DNA of 64,000 bases, taken from positions 219,654 to 283,653 of the forward strand of contig NZ_FNGM01000006.1 in NCBI RefSeq assembly GCF_900102965.1, given 5' to 3'. The position numbers and the translations under genes were made by a program. Shown here one piece after another: positions 52,064 to 61,593 of the stretch. The notes beneath the pieces were generated by a model. That model worked only from the letters and a program-made list of their open reading frames with translations. It was not told where the DNA came from and ran no database searches. Source of the stretch: Paenibacillus jilunlii. GTDB lineage: Bacteria; Bacillota; Bacilli; Paenibacillales; Paenibacillaceae. Position 1 is the stretch's first letter; every line of letters starts with the position of its first letter.

Positions 52064-52723
52064 ATGCCAAAAAATACTTTCTTTCGTTTAGATGAAGCAA
52101 GGCGCGAGGAAATATCTAATAGCGCTATGCATCTTTTTGTTGATCATCTTTACGAGGATATAACTATGAAGATGGTTTTGGATAGTTTGTCCATGCACCC
52201 CGGAACATTTTATCGGTATTTTGAAGACAAAGATGACCTTTATTGTCTCTTAATACGTAATGTAACCCAGAAAAGAGCTGCGTATTTTAATAACAGTAAT
52301 GAAGATTCCCTTTTCCGGTTTTTCCTTACTGGCTTATTTGGTAACGTTAATGGCATTGTGACCGAGCCACTGAATGAGTTGGAAATCAAACTCACTGAAA
52401 CAATTTTATACATTCCTGAGAACATTTTGCTTAAAATATATCTGAATGTGCTAAAGGGCGAGTCATTCCCCTTGATCAAGAACATTTTACGCCGATTGAG
52501 GGTTGATGGATATCTCCGGCCTGATATTGACGACGACCTGATTTCTTTTATGTTTGAGTCCATGCAGTTTAATTTAGTCATGTTTTTCAGGGAATTCGAT
52601 ATTAAGGACTCTAAGCTGCAACATAAGATTAGCAAGTACTTTGCTGACTTTATGGGTCATGGGCTGCTTGAAGATCATAAATATTCTGAAATTGTTAGCG
52701 AGATCAAGAAAGCCAAGGAGTAG
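52064..52723 (+). CDS. TetR-family transcriptional regulator
   Basis: This 219-residue protein starts behind TTAAGGAG. The N-terminal helix-turn-helix is EISNSAMHLFVDHLYEDITM followed by HPGTFYRYFEDKDDLYCLLI, which is the TetR pattern. The ligand-binding C-terminal domain is hydrophobic and Phe-rich (SLFRFFLTGLFGN). The gene has lower GC and more AT-ending codons than its neighbours, as does the hydrolase downstream, hinting at joint acquisition. It likely controls that hydrolase, 53 bases downstream. Confidence 0.9.
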   Translation: MPKNTFFRLDEARREEISNSAMHLFVDHLYEDITMKMVLDSLSMHPGTFYRYFEDKDDLYCLLIRNVTQKRAAYFNNSNEDSLFRFFLTGLFGNVNGIVTEPLNELEIKLTETILYIPENILLKIYLNVLKGESFPLIKNILRRLRVDGYLRPDIDDDLISFMFESMQFNLVMFFREFDIKDSKLQHKISKYFADFMGHGLLEDHKYSEIVSEIKKAKE

Positions 52724-52776
52724 AAATGTATGTATTTCACATTCGCCACTTTTATTAATTAAGGAGGAACAAGAAA

Positions 52777-53922
52777 ATGAAAACTTATGACGCATTTCCG
52801 GAACCCATTGGCAGCTATACTGTTGGTCGAACCCAGATGGATGTAGAGTACACGGCATCAGATCACTCAAAAAGAGAACTGACGGCGTTTGTGTACTATC
52901 CGTCCGACAGTAGCGAAGGTAAGTCTACATCAACGTATATGTTTCCTGAAGTTTACGAGATGTTTAATGAGCAGCCAGTTAACATTCAATATCTTAAAGC
53001 GAAGGATGTCTTCTCTATAGATATCAAGACCCGGTGTTACGATGACCTTGCTCTCTCCGGGAAGGAAAAGCGCTATCCGGTGTTATTCTATGTTTGCGGC
53101 GGGGGCGGTTCTCCAGAATGGGGTACAGTGATCTGTACAGACTTGGCAAGCACGGGCTATGTTGTGGTAAGCATCGGCCATCAGAATAGCACGATGTATA
53201 AGCGTAAAGATGGGCGCCTGTTTAATGCATCAAAGGATTTTTCGCATGATCTTATGGCGTTTTCTGAAGATCCGGAGAGGCTGGCGTTGGCTGGTAAGAT
53301 GGAGATGCGGCCTGACGATGAAACTGCCACCCAGATGTGCCGTAACATGCTTACACTGCCGATACTTGCCAAGTTCACAGAGTATAGTGAATTACAGGCA
53401 GAAGATGTAAGATATGTAGCCGACTATCTTTACAAACTGGACTCTGGAGAGCTGAATTCCATCTTTAAGGGCAGATTGCTCTTTGACATCGGCATGGGCA
53501 TAGTCGGACATTCTTTTGGAGGGTCTACGGCGGCGATGGTTTGCCGGGACGACGACCGGTTCGCCTGCGGGATTGGCTTGGATAGCGGTGCGTTCGGCCT
53601 TCAGGGCAGCGACCTTAAGAAACCCTTCTTGCTGCTGTTTTGTGAACCCAACTATAACATGAACGCTATAATTGGCGCTAACAATAGCATGGAAACCTAT
53701 TATTTCTCTGTTGATCGTGTTGCGCATTTAGATTACTGCGACATCGTGTTTACCAGTGTTAATGAGGAATTCAGAGGCGAACGGGATGCTATGGAGATGC
53801 GAAATCTTGTTACAGACTATACGAAGAACTTTTTTGATCATTATATACTGCAGAAGGCTGCGAGTGTGGAAAGTCTGGCATACGATGGCGTGGACTTGAT
53901 CAAGAAAACCGGCAACAAGTGA
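52777..53922 (+). CDS. PAF-acetylhydrolase-like alpha/beta hydrolase
   Basis: This 381-residue protein starts behind AAGGAGGAAC. The nucleophile Ser is in MGIVGHSFGGSTAAMVCRDD, and the preceding sequence YPVLFYVCGGGGSPEWG is the oxyanion-side strand. A likely Asp is in GIGLDSGAFGL, and the His in SVDRVAHLDYCDIV. The arrangement resembles platelet-activating factor acetylhydrolase II and related esterases. It has no signal peptide. It pairs with the upstream TetR regulator, as is common for detoxifying esterases. Confidence 0.85.
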   Translation: MKTYDAFPEPIGSYTVGRTQMDVEYTASDHSKRELTAFVYYPSDSSEGKSTSTYMFPEVYEMFNEQPVNIQYLKAKDVFSIDIKTRCYDDLALSGKEKRYPVLFYVCGGGGSPEWGTVICTDLASTGYVVVSIGHQNSTMYKRKDGRLFNASKDFSHDLMAFSEDPERLALAGKMEMRPDDETATQMCRNMLTLPILAKFTEYSELQAEDVRYVADYLYKLDSGELNSIFKGRLLFDIGMGIVGHSFGGSTAAMVCRDDDRFACGIGLDSGAFGLQGSDLKKPFLLLFCEPNYNMNAIIGANNSMETYYFSVDRVAHLDYCDIVFTSVNEEFRGERDAMEMRNLVTDYTKNFFDHYILQKAASVESLAYDGVDLIKKTGNK

Positions 53923-53974
53923 CATAACCGGGAGGTTGCTGATAAACGCATATCAAAGAGCTAGCCGTACAGAC

Positions 53975-54008
53975 AAAAAGCCGATAACCCTATTACGCGG
54001 TTATCGGC
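53975..54008. terminator. Bidirectional terminator
   Basis: GCCGATAACC pairs perfectly with GGTTATCGGC. TTTTT follows on the minus strand, so it mainly serves the AraC gene; it can also end the hydrolase transcript. Confidence 0.82.
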
Positions 54009-54031
54009 TCTCTAAAAAATCCCGCCAATTG

Positions 54032-54922
54032 CTAGATACCTGTTTTCAGATCCGAAGCTTGAACAGGTATCCATATTTCACTTCTGTACGTGGGCGAGGT
54101 GGTATCCTGGCTCTCATTCCATAGCATTTCCGGCCCCTCGACTAACTCGTAGTTAGAAGAAGGGAACCATTCGGAGTAAATCCGGCCCCAAATATTCTGG
54201 AGGGTATCCGGAAAAGGCCCAACGGCTTCAAATACAGCCCATGTAGAAGCAGCAACCTCAAGCTGTGCAAAAGGCTCCGGACCTTCCAGTGTTGTAGCAA
54301 CCCCGATGTAATGATCCAGCTCCCCTTTTTCTTCCATACGGCCCTCGGAGAAATTGACCGATGCACTGATGATCCCCGCCGGATTGGTATTCGACAGCTG
54401 CTTCAGTTCTGCGATCATCTGCAGGTTCAGGCTTTGCGCCATGGCGGCAATCTCCGGGTTCACACCGCTGAATTGAATGGGAACCCTCTTCTTCAGCCCG
54501 ACAATACGAAACGCCTCTTTTTCCTCAATACGGTAATTCATTTCACTGCCTCCTCTTATAGTCAACTGAAAGGTCATCCGGGGGAAGGACTTCAGAGAGG
54601 GACTACCCGCCCGCGCTTCAGATGGAGTCACTCCGTGAAAAAGCTGGAACGCCTTTGTGAACGCATCCGGTGAACTGTATCCGACATGCACCGCCACGTC
54701 GATGATCCGCAGCCGGCTTTGTTGCAGCTCGAATGCGGCAATCGTAAGGCGTCTGCGGCGGATATACTCCGAGAGCGGCACCCCGGCAAGGAATGAAAAC
54801 ATCCGCTTGAAATGGTATTCGGAGCATAATGCCCGCCTGGTAACCTCTTTAAAATCAATCTCTTCTGTGAGATGATCTTCAATGTAGGATAATGCATCAT
54901 TCATGTTCTCAATTACGTTCAT
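54032..54922 (-). CDS. AraC-family regulator with GyrI-like effector domain
   Basis: This 296-residue protein starts behind GGGGAGGAT. The N-terminal ~105 residues hold the AraC double helix-turn-helix ([20 protein letters not shown], then [20 protein letters not shown]). The C-terminal ~155 residues form a GyrI-like/SOUL-type effector-binding domain ([20 protein letters not shown] to the SEIWIPV strand). BltR/Rob-like regulators of this design sense drugs or small hydrophobic compounds. It diverges from a LysE-family exporter gene, a plausible target. Confidence 0.92.
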   Translation of the reverse strand: MNVIENMNDALSYIEDHLTEEIDFKEVTRRALCSEYHFKRMFSFLAGVPLSEYIRRRRLTIAAFELQQSRLRIIDVAVHVGYSSPDAFTKAFQLFHGVTPSEARAGSPSLKSFPRMTFQLTIRGGSEMNYRIEEKEAFRIVGLKKRVPIQFSGVNPEIAAMAQSLNLQMIAELKQLSNTNPAGIISASVNFSEGRMEEKGELDHYIGVATTLEGPEPFAQLEVAASTWAVFEAVGPFPDTLQNIWGRIYSEWFPSSNYELVEGPEMLWNESQDTTSPTYRSEIWIPVQASDLKTGI

Positions 54923-55090
54923 GCTTTTGATCCTCCCCTCGAACCTAGAATAACAGCCTTTCAGAACCCGGTTCCGACAGTTCGTGCACAGATTTGACGG
55001 GTGGTTCCTTTAGTAGGTACTGCAATAATATACTATAGCCATTCCCCGGCAGGGTGTATATTCATGTGACTACTTGTATAGGGGGTCATT

Positions 55091-55672
55091 ATGAACATCG
55101 CATCCTTCATTATCTACTGTATTGTGGTCACATTTACACCCGGGCCTACCAATATAGTTATTTTATCATCTGTGCAGCATCACGGTGCCCGCAAAACCAT
55201 GGAATATGTCTGGGGAGCAACGATCGCCTTTGGTCTGCTGCTTGCCGCTTCTGCCTTGCTTAACCATGTGCTTGCCGGCATCATTCCAAATATACTGGAC
55301 ATCATGCAGATTGTTGGCAGTCTATATATGCTCTACCTGGCCTATCAAATCTATCGGATGGGGCGGGCGGAAGCTGCACCAATGCAGACCGCCAGTTTTG
55401 CCTCAGGCCTGTTCATGCAGTTAGTCAACCCGAAGGTGCTGCTGTTCACCTTAACCGTTATTCCCAGCTATGTCCTGCCTTATTATAGTTCATTTTCCGG
55501 TTCGTTTCTGTTTGTGCTGCTGATCACGGTTATCGGATTTCTGGCGTTTGTAACCTGGGTGGTTTGCGGCGCTGTCTTCAAAAATTTGCTGCAGCAGCAT
55601 CACCGGTTGTTCAATACCCTGATGGCCCTGTTTCTGCTATACTCCGCAGTGATGGTGTCAGGGATTCTATAA
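55091..55672 (+). CDS. LysE-family amino acid exporter
   Basis: This 193-residue membrane protein has six predicted helices and the LysE/RhtB opening pattern FIIYCIVVTFTPGPTNIVILS, with the conserved PGP motif, then GLFMQLVNPKVLLFTLT with the conserved NPK. Members export amino acids or small metabolites by proton exchange. The gene starts behind GGGGGTC. An AraC-type regulator follows 19 bases later and another diverges upstream, so one of them is likely to control it. The exported compound is not known. Confidence 0.93.
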   Translation: MNIASFIIYCIVVTFTPGPTNIVILSSVQHHGARKTMEYVWGATIAFGLLLAASALLNHVLAGIIPNILDIMQIVGSLYMLYLAYQIYRMGRAEAAPMQTASFASGLFMQLVNPKVLLFTLTVIPSYVLPYYSSFSGSFLFVLLITVIGFLAFVTWVVCGAVFKNLLQQHHRLFNTLMALFLLYSAVMVSGIL

Positions 55673-55691
55673 AGCCTTGGAGGTGAGCCCA

Positions 55692-56465
55692 GTGGAGAAA
55701 TTCAACTATGCCAAATCGGCAGATATCCTGTCCTTGTCAGCAAGCTTTACCGATTTCACTTACAAAAAGCACTGCCACGAAGAATACGCCATAGGTGTAA
55801 CCTTGCGGGGGATTCAACAATATAATCTGGACGGCAGCTTCCAGGCTTCCCATAAAAATGGCGTCATGCTGTTCAACCGTGAACAGTACCATGACGGCAG
55901 CTCCTATGACAGGGAGGGCATTGATTATGTAATGCTGTACATCAAACCGGATTTGTTCTCCGAAATCCTCGGGGGTCAAGAATTGCGCTTCACCTCCCCT
56001 ATTGTCTACGATGCTGATTTGGCTTCCTGCATTCTAAGCCTGGACCAATCGATCCGTAGCGGTGCAGATGATGCCTGGTCCAGTGAGCTGTTGTTCAAGC
56101 TGGGAGGCCTTGTGTCGAAGACGGAGATCGCCGCACCGAGAAGGAAGAACAATGCTTTTGTGCAAAAAGCGAAAGAAATGATGAACTCCCATATAGATCA
56201 AGTGCTGAAGCTGGATGACCTGTGTCAAGAATTCGGCCTGTCCAAATATCAGTTTATCCGTGAGTTCAAAAGCCATGCCGGCATTTCACCCTACCAATTT
56301 TTTCTGAACTGCAAGGTGGAGCGTGCCAAACAGGCCATTGAACGTTCAAGAGATATTTATGCAGCTGTGGCGGATTACGGCTTTGCCGATCTGCCCCATC
56401 TCAACCGGCATTTCAAAAGCATGTTCGGAATCACGGCTTTTGAATATATGTCGCAGCTTAGTTAG
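55692..56465 (+). CDS. AraC-family transcriptional regulator
   Basis: GTG 55692 sits eight bases after GGAGG, giving 257 residues; the TTG at 55677 is part of that ribosome site. The N-terminal ~150 residues are an AraC cupin (FTDFTYKKHCHEEYAIGVTLRG pattern with the His-rich metal-like strand). The C-terminal double helix-turn-helix is LDDLCQEFGLSKYQFIREFK, then AVADYGFADLPHLNRHFKSM. It is translated with the LysE-like exporter and probably activates it, as often seen for AraC-LysE pairs. Confidence 0.92.
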   Translation: MEKFNYAKSADILSLSASFTDFTYKKHCHEEYAIGVTLRGIQQYNLDGSFQASHKNGVMLFNREQYHDGSSYDREGIDYVMLYIKPDLFSEILGGQELRFTSPIVYDADLASCILSLDQSIRSGADDAWSSELLFKLGGLVSKTEIAAPRRKNNAFVQKAKEMMNSHIDQVLKLDDLCQEFGLSKYQFIREFKSHAGISPYQFFLNCKVERAKQAIERSRDIYAAVADYGFADLPHLNRHFKSMFGITAFEYMSQLS

Positions 56466-56537
56466 CCCCCTTGTTCTCCGGCTATTAACGATATATTTAT
56501 TCATAGCAAACTTACTTCCGTGAGACACCTTTAATAC

Positions 56538-56593
56538 AGAAAAAAGCCTGTAGAATTCGAACCCTGAACTGGGTACGGTCTACAGGCTTTTTT
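56538..56593. terminator. Bidirectional terminator
   Basis: AAAAGCCTGTAGA pairs with TCTACAGGCTTTT around a 25-base loop with a smaller inner repeat. A/T runs flank both sides. It separates the AraC gene from the convergent lipoprotein gene. Confidence 0.85.
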
Positions 56594-56631
56594 ATTGCAG
56601 ATGAAATGATAGCTGTTGTTCAGAACTTGAA

Positions 56632-57192
56632 TTACTTAACGGCTGTTTCGCCGGTTACTTTACCTTCGAGGACAGCACTTGTTTTCAGATCATCGCTCTT
56701 AAAGTAGAGGTTACCGTCGATTGTTGCTGTTTTGTCGAGCGTAAATCCTTTGGCTTCTACATAAACGTCACCTTTGATTGTTCCGCCCTGCACTTTGAAG
56801 TTTTCACTCTGAACAGTCACCTTAGGAGCAGTCAGTGTATAGCTGGCAGTGATCTTGTGGTCTGCGTCTTGAGCATACAGAGCCAGTTTGCGGTAGATTG
56901 CATTTTCTGCTTTGCCTTTGTCATGGAATTCACCGGCAACAACCACATCGGTATCAACCGTCAGGTCATTCAGGATAGCTACAATCCAGTTGCCTTCCGC
57001 ACTTACTGCTTTGGTAAAAGCATCCGCTTGGTTTACGATGGACGCTGAGCTTTGTGCATCTGTAGTTTCAGCCGCTGCACTTGCAGACGGAGAAGCACTA
57101 GCCGCTTCATTCGCTTTATCATTACTATTTCCACAACCTGACAGCAACGCTGCCGCCACACCTGCAACAACCAAACCTTTTACTAGCTTCAC
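56632..57192 (-). CDS. Lipoprotein with bactofilin-like beta-solenoid pattern
   Basis: GTG 57192 follows GGGGGAATT and starts a 186-residue protein. Its lipoprotein signal ends in LLSGC. A Ser/Ala-rich linker is followed by a helix and a beta-strand-rich C-terminal half (VTVQSENFKVQGGTIKGDVY, then KTATIDGNLYFKSDDLKTSA) that resembles the stacked strands of polymer-forming or bactofilin-like domains. The evidence for that family is only the strand spacing. The protein should be anchored outside the membrane. Its role is unknown. Confidence 0.7.
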   Translation of the reverse strand: MKLVKGLVVAGVAAALLSGCGNSNDKANEAASASPSASAAAETTDAQSSASIVNQADAFTKAVSAEGNWIVAILNDLTVDTDVVVAGEFHDKGKAENAIYRKLALYAQDADHKITASYTLTAPKVTVQSENFKVQGGTIKGDVYVEAKGFTLDKTATIDGNLYFKSDDLKTSAVLEGKVTGETAVK

Positions 57193-57400
57193 AACAATTC
57201 CCCCTGTTTTTTGGTATATTCATAGTATATATTAAAATTTTAATAATAACAACGTGATGAAATTCACAAATTTGTGTCTATCACTTTTTGAATATACAAA
57301 TTCAGAGTATTTGGCAGTGCAGCCGCTTTTATGCAAGAATTATGTAAAACTCGACAGCAGCGACTGACACTGTTAGTCCAAACGGAGCGCTTGTCTAAGA

Positions 57401-58099
57401 TTAGGCCATTTCGTCCAGCCGGACACATTTCAGGTTTCTGGTCTTCAGCTGGTTCAGCACTTCCTCCAGTGCCTGCAGCATATAATGAGGCGCATTTCCG
57501 TCCGCCCCCAGCGTATCTCCGCTGTCATGCAGCACAATAATAGATCCGTCCCGAATACGGTTCAACAGTGTTGAGCGCAGGGATGTCTGACATTTCTTCC
57601 GGCTCCAGTCATGTGCCATCAGCGACCACAGCACAATCCGGTACTGCTTCAGGCGCAAGAAATCAAAGATATTGATTAATCCCCAGGGAGGGCGGTAATG
57701 ATCGGGTCTGGTGCCAACAATGGACTCCACAATATCTGCGGTCCGCTCCAGATGTCCACGCCGGATGGTGCCGGGCAGCATGAGCCAGTTCGAGGTATGG
57801 ATATAATTATGAATGCCAATCTGATGGCCTTCCCGGTCCATTCTCTTGATCAGCTCAGGATATCGTTCCGCTTGCGCACCAAGGACGAAAAAGGTGGCTT
57901 TTACTTTGTACTGTGCCAGAAGATCCAGCAATCTGGGGGTGTATTCCGGATGCGGCCCGTCATCAAAGGTGAAAGCCACCTCCTTGGGAGATGTCCCCCG
58001 GCGCATGACGCCATATCCGGCCAGCCGCGTAAGCAGACTGGGAACTAACATATATAGAATAAAGATGCTGATGATTCCAATAGTCAGATGTAAGAGCAT
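57401..58099 (-). CDS. Membrane-anchored polysaccharide deacetylase
   Basis: This 232-residue protein has an N-terminal membrane helix (LTIGIISIFILYMLVPSLL) and a NodB domain. The metal-binding and catalytic motifs are present: FTFDDGPHP with Asp46 and Asp47, His97 and His101 in GIHNYIHTS, RPPWG, WSLMAHDW, and IIVLHDS. Such enzymes remove acetyl groups from peptidoglycan or other N-acetylated glycans at the cell surface. The YkoP-like gene lies upstream with a 10-base gap, so the two form an operon. Confidence 0.92.
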   Translation of the reverse strand: MLLHLTIGIISIFILYMLVPSLLTRLAGYGVMRRGTSPKEVAFTFDDGPHPEYTPRLLDLLAQYKVKATFFVLGAQAERYPELIKRMDREGHQIGIHNYIHTSNWLMLPGTIRRGHLERTADIVESIVGTRPDHYRPPWGLINIFDFLRLKQYRIVLWSLMAHDWSRKKCQTSLRSTLLNRIRDGSIIVLHDSGDTLGADGNAPHYMLQALEEVLNQLKTRNLKCVRLDEMA

Positions 58100-58109
58100 A
58101 GCTCCTCCT

Positions 58110-58727
58110 TCAGATCGATATTTTTTCTCCTGACAGCTTCTGCCCGGGAGAAAAACGGTTTTTCAGTGAAGCACGCGAATGAATCAGCAGCATCGGCACC
58201 AGCTTTTCGGTGTGTTGACTGACTCTGTGCTTCCCTTCCGGGTGCAGTGCAGACAGCAGCAGGCGGAGATAGATCGTCGTCATCCGTCTGAACAATCCCG
58301 GCTGCATGGCCTGCTGCTCAAAGCCTAGCCCATGCGTGATGCCCCGGTGCAGCAGCGTTATCCCCATCAGCGCCTTGACCTGCTTGAACTCTGACTGCGA
58401 TTCGAAGGCTTCATTGATCTGGCGCATCGATTGGCGCATCATTCTCGCCGTGCGCAGTGCAGCCCGGTCTGAACCTTCCGACTGAATCAGCTTCAGGATG
58501 CTGCCATTGTCAAGGTGCAGCTCTCCTACCCATTCCCCATCATGAATGACCGTAGCATCCTGGCATACGATAGCCTGGCCTCTATGTTTTTTGAGCATCA
58601 CACTGCAAATGCCAAAGCGGGAGGTACCGGCTCCGCGAAAATGTGAACCCAGGGCAAACACCTTTTCCCAGGCCATCCAGAGAGACTGCACCATAGTTTT
58701 TCCAATTTTCAGTTCCAATTCAATCAT
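58110..58727 (-). CDS. YkoP-like protein
   Basis: This 205-residue protein (MIELELKIGKTMVQSLWMAW) has a beta-rich start with LGSHFRGAGTSRFGICSVML and a helical C-terminal half including GITHGLGFEQQAM. The pattern and its place beside a polysaccharide deacetylase resemble Bacillus YkoP, a poorly known protein. There is no signal or clear membrane helix. Confidence in the family name is moderate. It is followed ten bases later by the deacetylase. Confidence 0.7.
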   Translation of the reverse strand: MIELELKIGKTMVQSLWMAWEKVFALGSHFRGAGTSRFGICSVMLKKHRGQAIVCQDATVIHDGEWVGELHLDNGSILKLIQSEGSDRAALRTARMMRQSMRQINEAFESQSEFKQVKALMGITLLHRGITHGLGFEQQAMQPGLFRRMTTIYLRLLLSALHPEGKHRVSQHTEKLVPMLLIHSRASLKNRFSPGQKLSGEKISI

Positions 58728-58741
58728 CCTTCCTCTAACAA

Positions 58742-58876
58742 CTAATAAAGTTCACTTTTAATAATTACCTTTCCTTTGTATGACGCTTCCGGATGAAGTT
58801 TCCCTGCCTGCAAATTTAAAAGTGAAAGTTTGTTCTTCCGGATTTCCAGTTGTATCAGCTTAAGCAATGTCCTCAC
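58742..58876 (-). pseudogene. Truncated ABC-2 permease remnant
   Basis: A GTG at 58876 overlaps the stop of the BcrA-type ATPase (GTGA), as is typical for the permease partner. Its first residues read MRTLLKLIQLEIRKNKLS, which matches the start of BcrB/ABC-2 permeases. After about residue 18 the sequence no longer looks like a membrane protein and stops at codon 45. All membrane helices are missing, so the permease was probably removed by a deletion whose left end lies near 58820. The YkoP-like gene begins just 15 bases past the remnant stop. Confidence 0.75.
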
Positions 58877-59778
58877 CACCCCATCTGTTCCACAAAATGA
58901 TCTTCCAGTGAATGATTCTTTTTACTCAGGCTGTCCAGCTCCACGCCCGCTTCTACCAGTGCTTTATTCAGTTCAAGCTGTTGTACGGCATCGTAAATAC
59001 GGATCGTCCGGGGGTCCAGCACCTTGTAGTTGGTGAGGCCCAGCTTATGCTCCAGCACATATACCGCTTTGCTGCTCGCTCCGGTAATCAGTTCGATGTA
59101 TTGCGTGTTCCGGCTGCGGATCCTATCCATCGCCATTTCCTCCAGCAAAATTCCGTCACGGATCATGCCGATCGTGTCGGCAACCTGTTCAATCTCCCCC
59201 AGAATGTGGCTGGAGATTAGCAGCGTCATTCCATATTCCCGGCTCAGCATGCGGAACACTTCACGCAGTTCCTTGATGCCCATAGGGTCCAGTCCGTTGA
59301 TCGGCTCATCCAGGATGAGCAGCTCCGGTTTGGTCATTACCGCCCGGGCAATAGCCAGCCGCTGCTTCATCCCCAGGGAGAACTGCTTGACCGGCTTTTT
59401 GTCCACACCCTCCAGCTTGACCAGCTCCAGTGCTTCATCCATGGCCTTCGTATTGTAGTAGCCCATATACTCTCCGTGCAGCTGGAGATTTTCTCTCGCC
59501 GTCAGCTTGTCGTAGAACACCGGATATTCAATAATGCAGCCCATGCGCTTCAGCATTTCATAGGAATGGTCTGTCATGCTCACTCCAAAAAATTCGATAT
59601 ACCCCTCTGTCGGCTTCACCAGATTGGTGATCATTTTCATTACCGTGGTTTTGCCTGCTCCATTCGGTCCCAGGAACCCGTAAATTTCACCTTGCTTGAT
59701 ATTCATGTTCACGCCGCTAACAACCTCTTTGCCTTGATACTCCTTAGTTAACTCCCATGTCCGCAATATGGTTGTCAT
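58873..59778 (-). CDS. BcrA-type ABC transporter ATPase (partner lost)
   Basis: This 301-residue ATPase is intact: Walker A GPNGAGKTTVMKMI, signature FSLGMKQRLAIAR, and Walker B LLILDEPINGLD. The FSLGMKQ signature and the C-terminal extension ending LEDHFVEQMGW are typical of the bacitracin-resistance BcrA group. Its permease should follow, but only the first ~18 codons remain. The ATPase may now be inactive, or serve a permease encoded elsewhere. Confidence 0.88.
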   Translation of the reverse strand: MTTILRTWELTKEYQGKEVVSGVNMNIKQGEIYGFLGPNGAGKTTVMKMITNLVKPTEGYIEFFGVSMTDHSYEMLKRMGCIIEYPVFYDKLTARENLQLHGEYMGYYNTKAMDEALELVKLEGVDKKPVKQFSLGMKQRLAIARAVMTKPELLILDEPINGLDPMGIKELREVFRMLSREYGMTLLISSHILGEIEQVADTIGMIRDGILLEEMAMDRIRSRNTQYIELITGASSKAVYVLEHKLGLTNYKVLDPRTIRIYDAVQQLELNKALVEAGVELDSLSKKNHSLEDHFVEQMGW

Positions 59779-60032
59779 TCCCGTTGTCCCCTTTTGCTTC
59801 TTCGTTTGGCTTCCTGGTTCATATTGTACACAGCAGAATTTTCTTTTTTATTACCTGAACCTTACAAAATTCTTAAGCAGCAGACAAACAACAGATTGGT
59901 GGAATATTCCTACATTTCTTGCGAGAGTTAAAAGCTCCATATCACCGCCTCCATGGTTGATCCAGTCAACTTATTGGAGTATATTTTCCCACACGGGCTT
60001 TTCCACGGCTGGTAAATATCTTCTGAGATGAT
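59779..60032. other. Intergenic spacer upstream of the BcrA-type ATPase
   Basis: It contains the ribosome site and, presumably, the promoter of the ATPase gene. No recognisable gene, repeat or operator was found apart from the terminator at its right edge. Confidence 0.35.
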
Positions 60033-60070
60033 AAAAAAGGCAACTCAGCAGATTCGCAGAGTTGCCTTTT
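60033..60070. terminator. Bidirectional terminator of the MFS exporter gene
   Basis: AAGGCAACTC pairs with GAGTTGCCTT; six T residues follow on the minus strand and TTTTG on the plus strand. Confidence 0.85.
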
Positions 60071-60097
60071 GTGGAAAACTAGAGAGATGTTATGTTG

Positions 60098-61564
60098 TTA
60101 CCGGACAGGCACCAGTTCCTGCTCACCTGCCTCCACGTTCCCCGTCTTCTTAATAAAGAATGAAAGAACCAGCCCGATTCCTCCAAAAATAATAACAGCC
60201 AGGTAAGCATCGTTCATTCCGGAAATGGAAGCTTCCAGCAGCAAATGCCGTGGATCGCCTGAAACTCCGGCAGCTGTCATATCTGCCAGATGAAACTGGG
60301 TACGATTCGTTAGAACCGTGACCAGAAGTGATGTTCCGATAGCACCCGCCACCTGCTTCACGGTGTTGGCGATTGCCGTCCCATGCGCATTCATAGCTTC
60401 CGGGAGCTGATTCAGCCCTGCGGTTGTAATCGGCATCAGAAAGAGAGCCATTCCGAGCCGTCTCCCGGTGGACATCAGCAGCAGATATGTGTAACTCGTA
60501 GAATCTGTAAGATGGATGAAGCCAAACGTGGTAAAAATCGTTATCAGAATGCCGATTATGGACAGCCACTTGGCCCCGAAGCGGTCGAACAGTCTGCCGG
60601 CGAGCGGCATCATCACGCCCATCAGCAGCGCACCCGGAAGCATCAGCAGCCCCGAATCCAGCGCGGAATAGCCTCTCATATTCTGCAGGTACAGGGGAAG
60701 CAGCATCATATCCGCATACATGACCACGGTTACCGCGATATTAATTAAGGTGGTCAGCGTGAACATATTGTATTTGAATGCTTTTAACTCCAGAAGCGGA
60801 TTACTGCTTGTCAGCTGCCGCCAAGTGAACAGAATGAGCAGAACCACACCTGAAGCAAGTGTTGCAACCACTTCAGCGCTTGACCAGCCAATGCTTCCCG
60901 CCCGGCTGAAGCCGTACAACAATGTCCCGAAGCCCAGGGTTGACAAGATAAGGCCCCAGATATCCAGTTTGGGACGGGTCCGTTCCGTCACATTCTTCAA
61001 ATAGAACCAGGCCAGAACCACCACTAATGCGGCAAAAGGAATGATGACATAAAAGAGTGACCGCCAGGAATAATGATCCAGTATATAGCCCGCATAGGTT
61101 GGACCGATTGCCGGGGCAAAAATGATGGCAAAGCCGATCATCCCCATCGCTCCCCCACGCTTCTCTACAGGGTATATTGCCAGAACAACATTCATCAACA
61201 GCGGCATAATAATCCCTGCCCCGGCAGCCTGGATCAGGCGTCCTGCAAGCAGCAGGCCGAAATTAGGGGCCGCACCGGCGAGAATTGAACCGCCCAGGAA
61301 AATAAGCATTGCCGACAGGAACAGCTCACGGGTCGTGAAGCGCTGCATAAAATAAGCGGTTACGGGAATAAAAACCCCGTTAACCAGCATATACCCGGTG
61401 GTCAGCCACTGGGCTGTAGCCGCCGATATCTGAAAATCTCCCATCAGCTCAGGTGTAGCCACACTCATAAGGGTCTGATTCAGCACAGCGATAAACGCGC
61501 CGAGAATCATGACAAACAGCAGCGGGCCTTTTTGAATTGGGGTTGGTTTGTTGCTTGTACTCAT
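60098..61564 (-). CDS. MFS multidrug exporter (DHA2/EmrB-type)
   Basis: This ~488-residue membrane protein begins at ATG 61564 (an upstream GTG is too near the ribosome site). It has about 14 hydrophobic segments. LNQTLMSVATPELMGDFQIS and the motif C-like segment GFAIIFAPAIGPTYAGYIL are typical for the DHA2 drug:proton antiporters. Such pumps expel dyes, detergents and antibiotics. The gene lies downstream of a TetR-type regulator in the same direction, with a perfect palindrome (61594-61605) just ahead of it. Confidence 0.92.
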   Translation of the reverse strand: MSTSNKPTPIQKGPLLFVMILGAFIAVLNQTLMSVATPELMGDFQISAATAQWLTTGYMLVNGVFIPVTAYFMQRFTTRELFLSAMLIFLGGSILAGAAPNFGLLLAGRLIQAAGAGIIMPLLMNVVLAIYPVEKRGGAMGMIGFAIIFAPAIGPTYAGYILDHYSWRSLFYVIIPFAALVVVLAWFYLKNVTERTRPKLDIWGLILSTLGFGTLLYGFSRAGSIGWSSAEVVATLASGVVLLILFTWRQLTSSNPLLELKAFKYNMFTLTTLINIAVTVVMYADMMLLPLYLQNMRGYSALDSGLLMLPGALLMGVMMPLAGRLFDRFGAKWLSIIGILITIFTTFGFIHLTDSTSYTYLLLMSTGRRLGMALFLMPITTAGLNQLPEAMNAHGTAIANTVKQVAGAIGTSLLVTVLTNRTQFHLADMTAAGVSGDPRHLLLEASISGMNDAYLAVIIFGGIGLVLSFFIKKTGNVEAGEQELVPVR

Positions 61565-61593
61565 CTCCACTCATCCTCTAAACAAAAAAGTAG

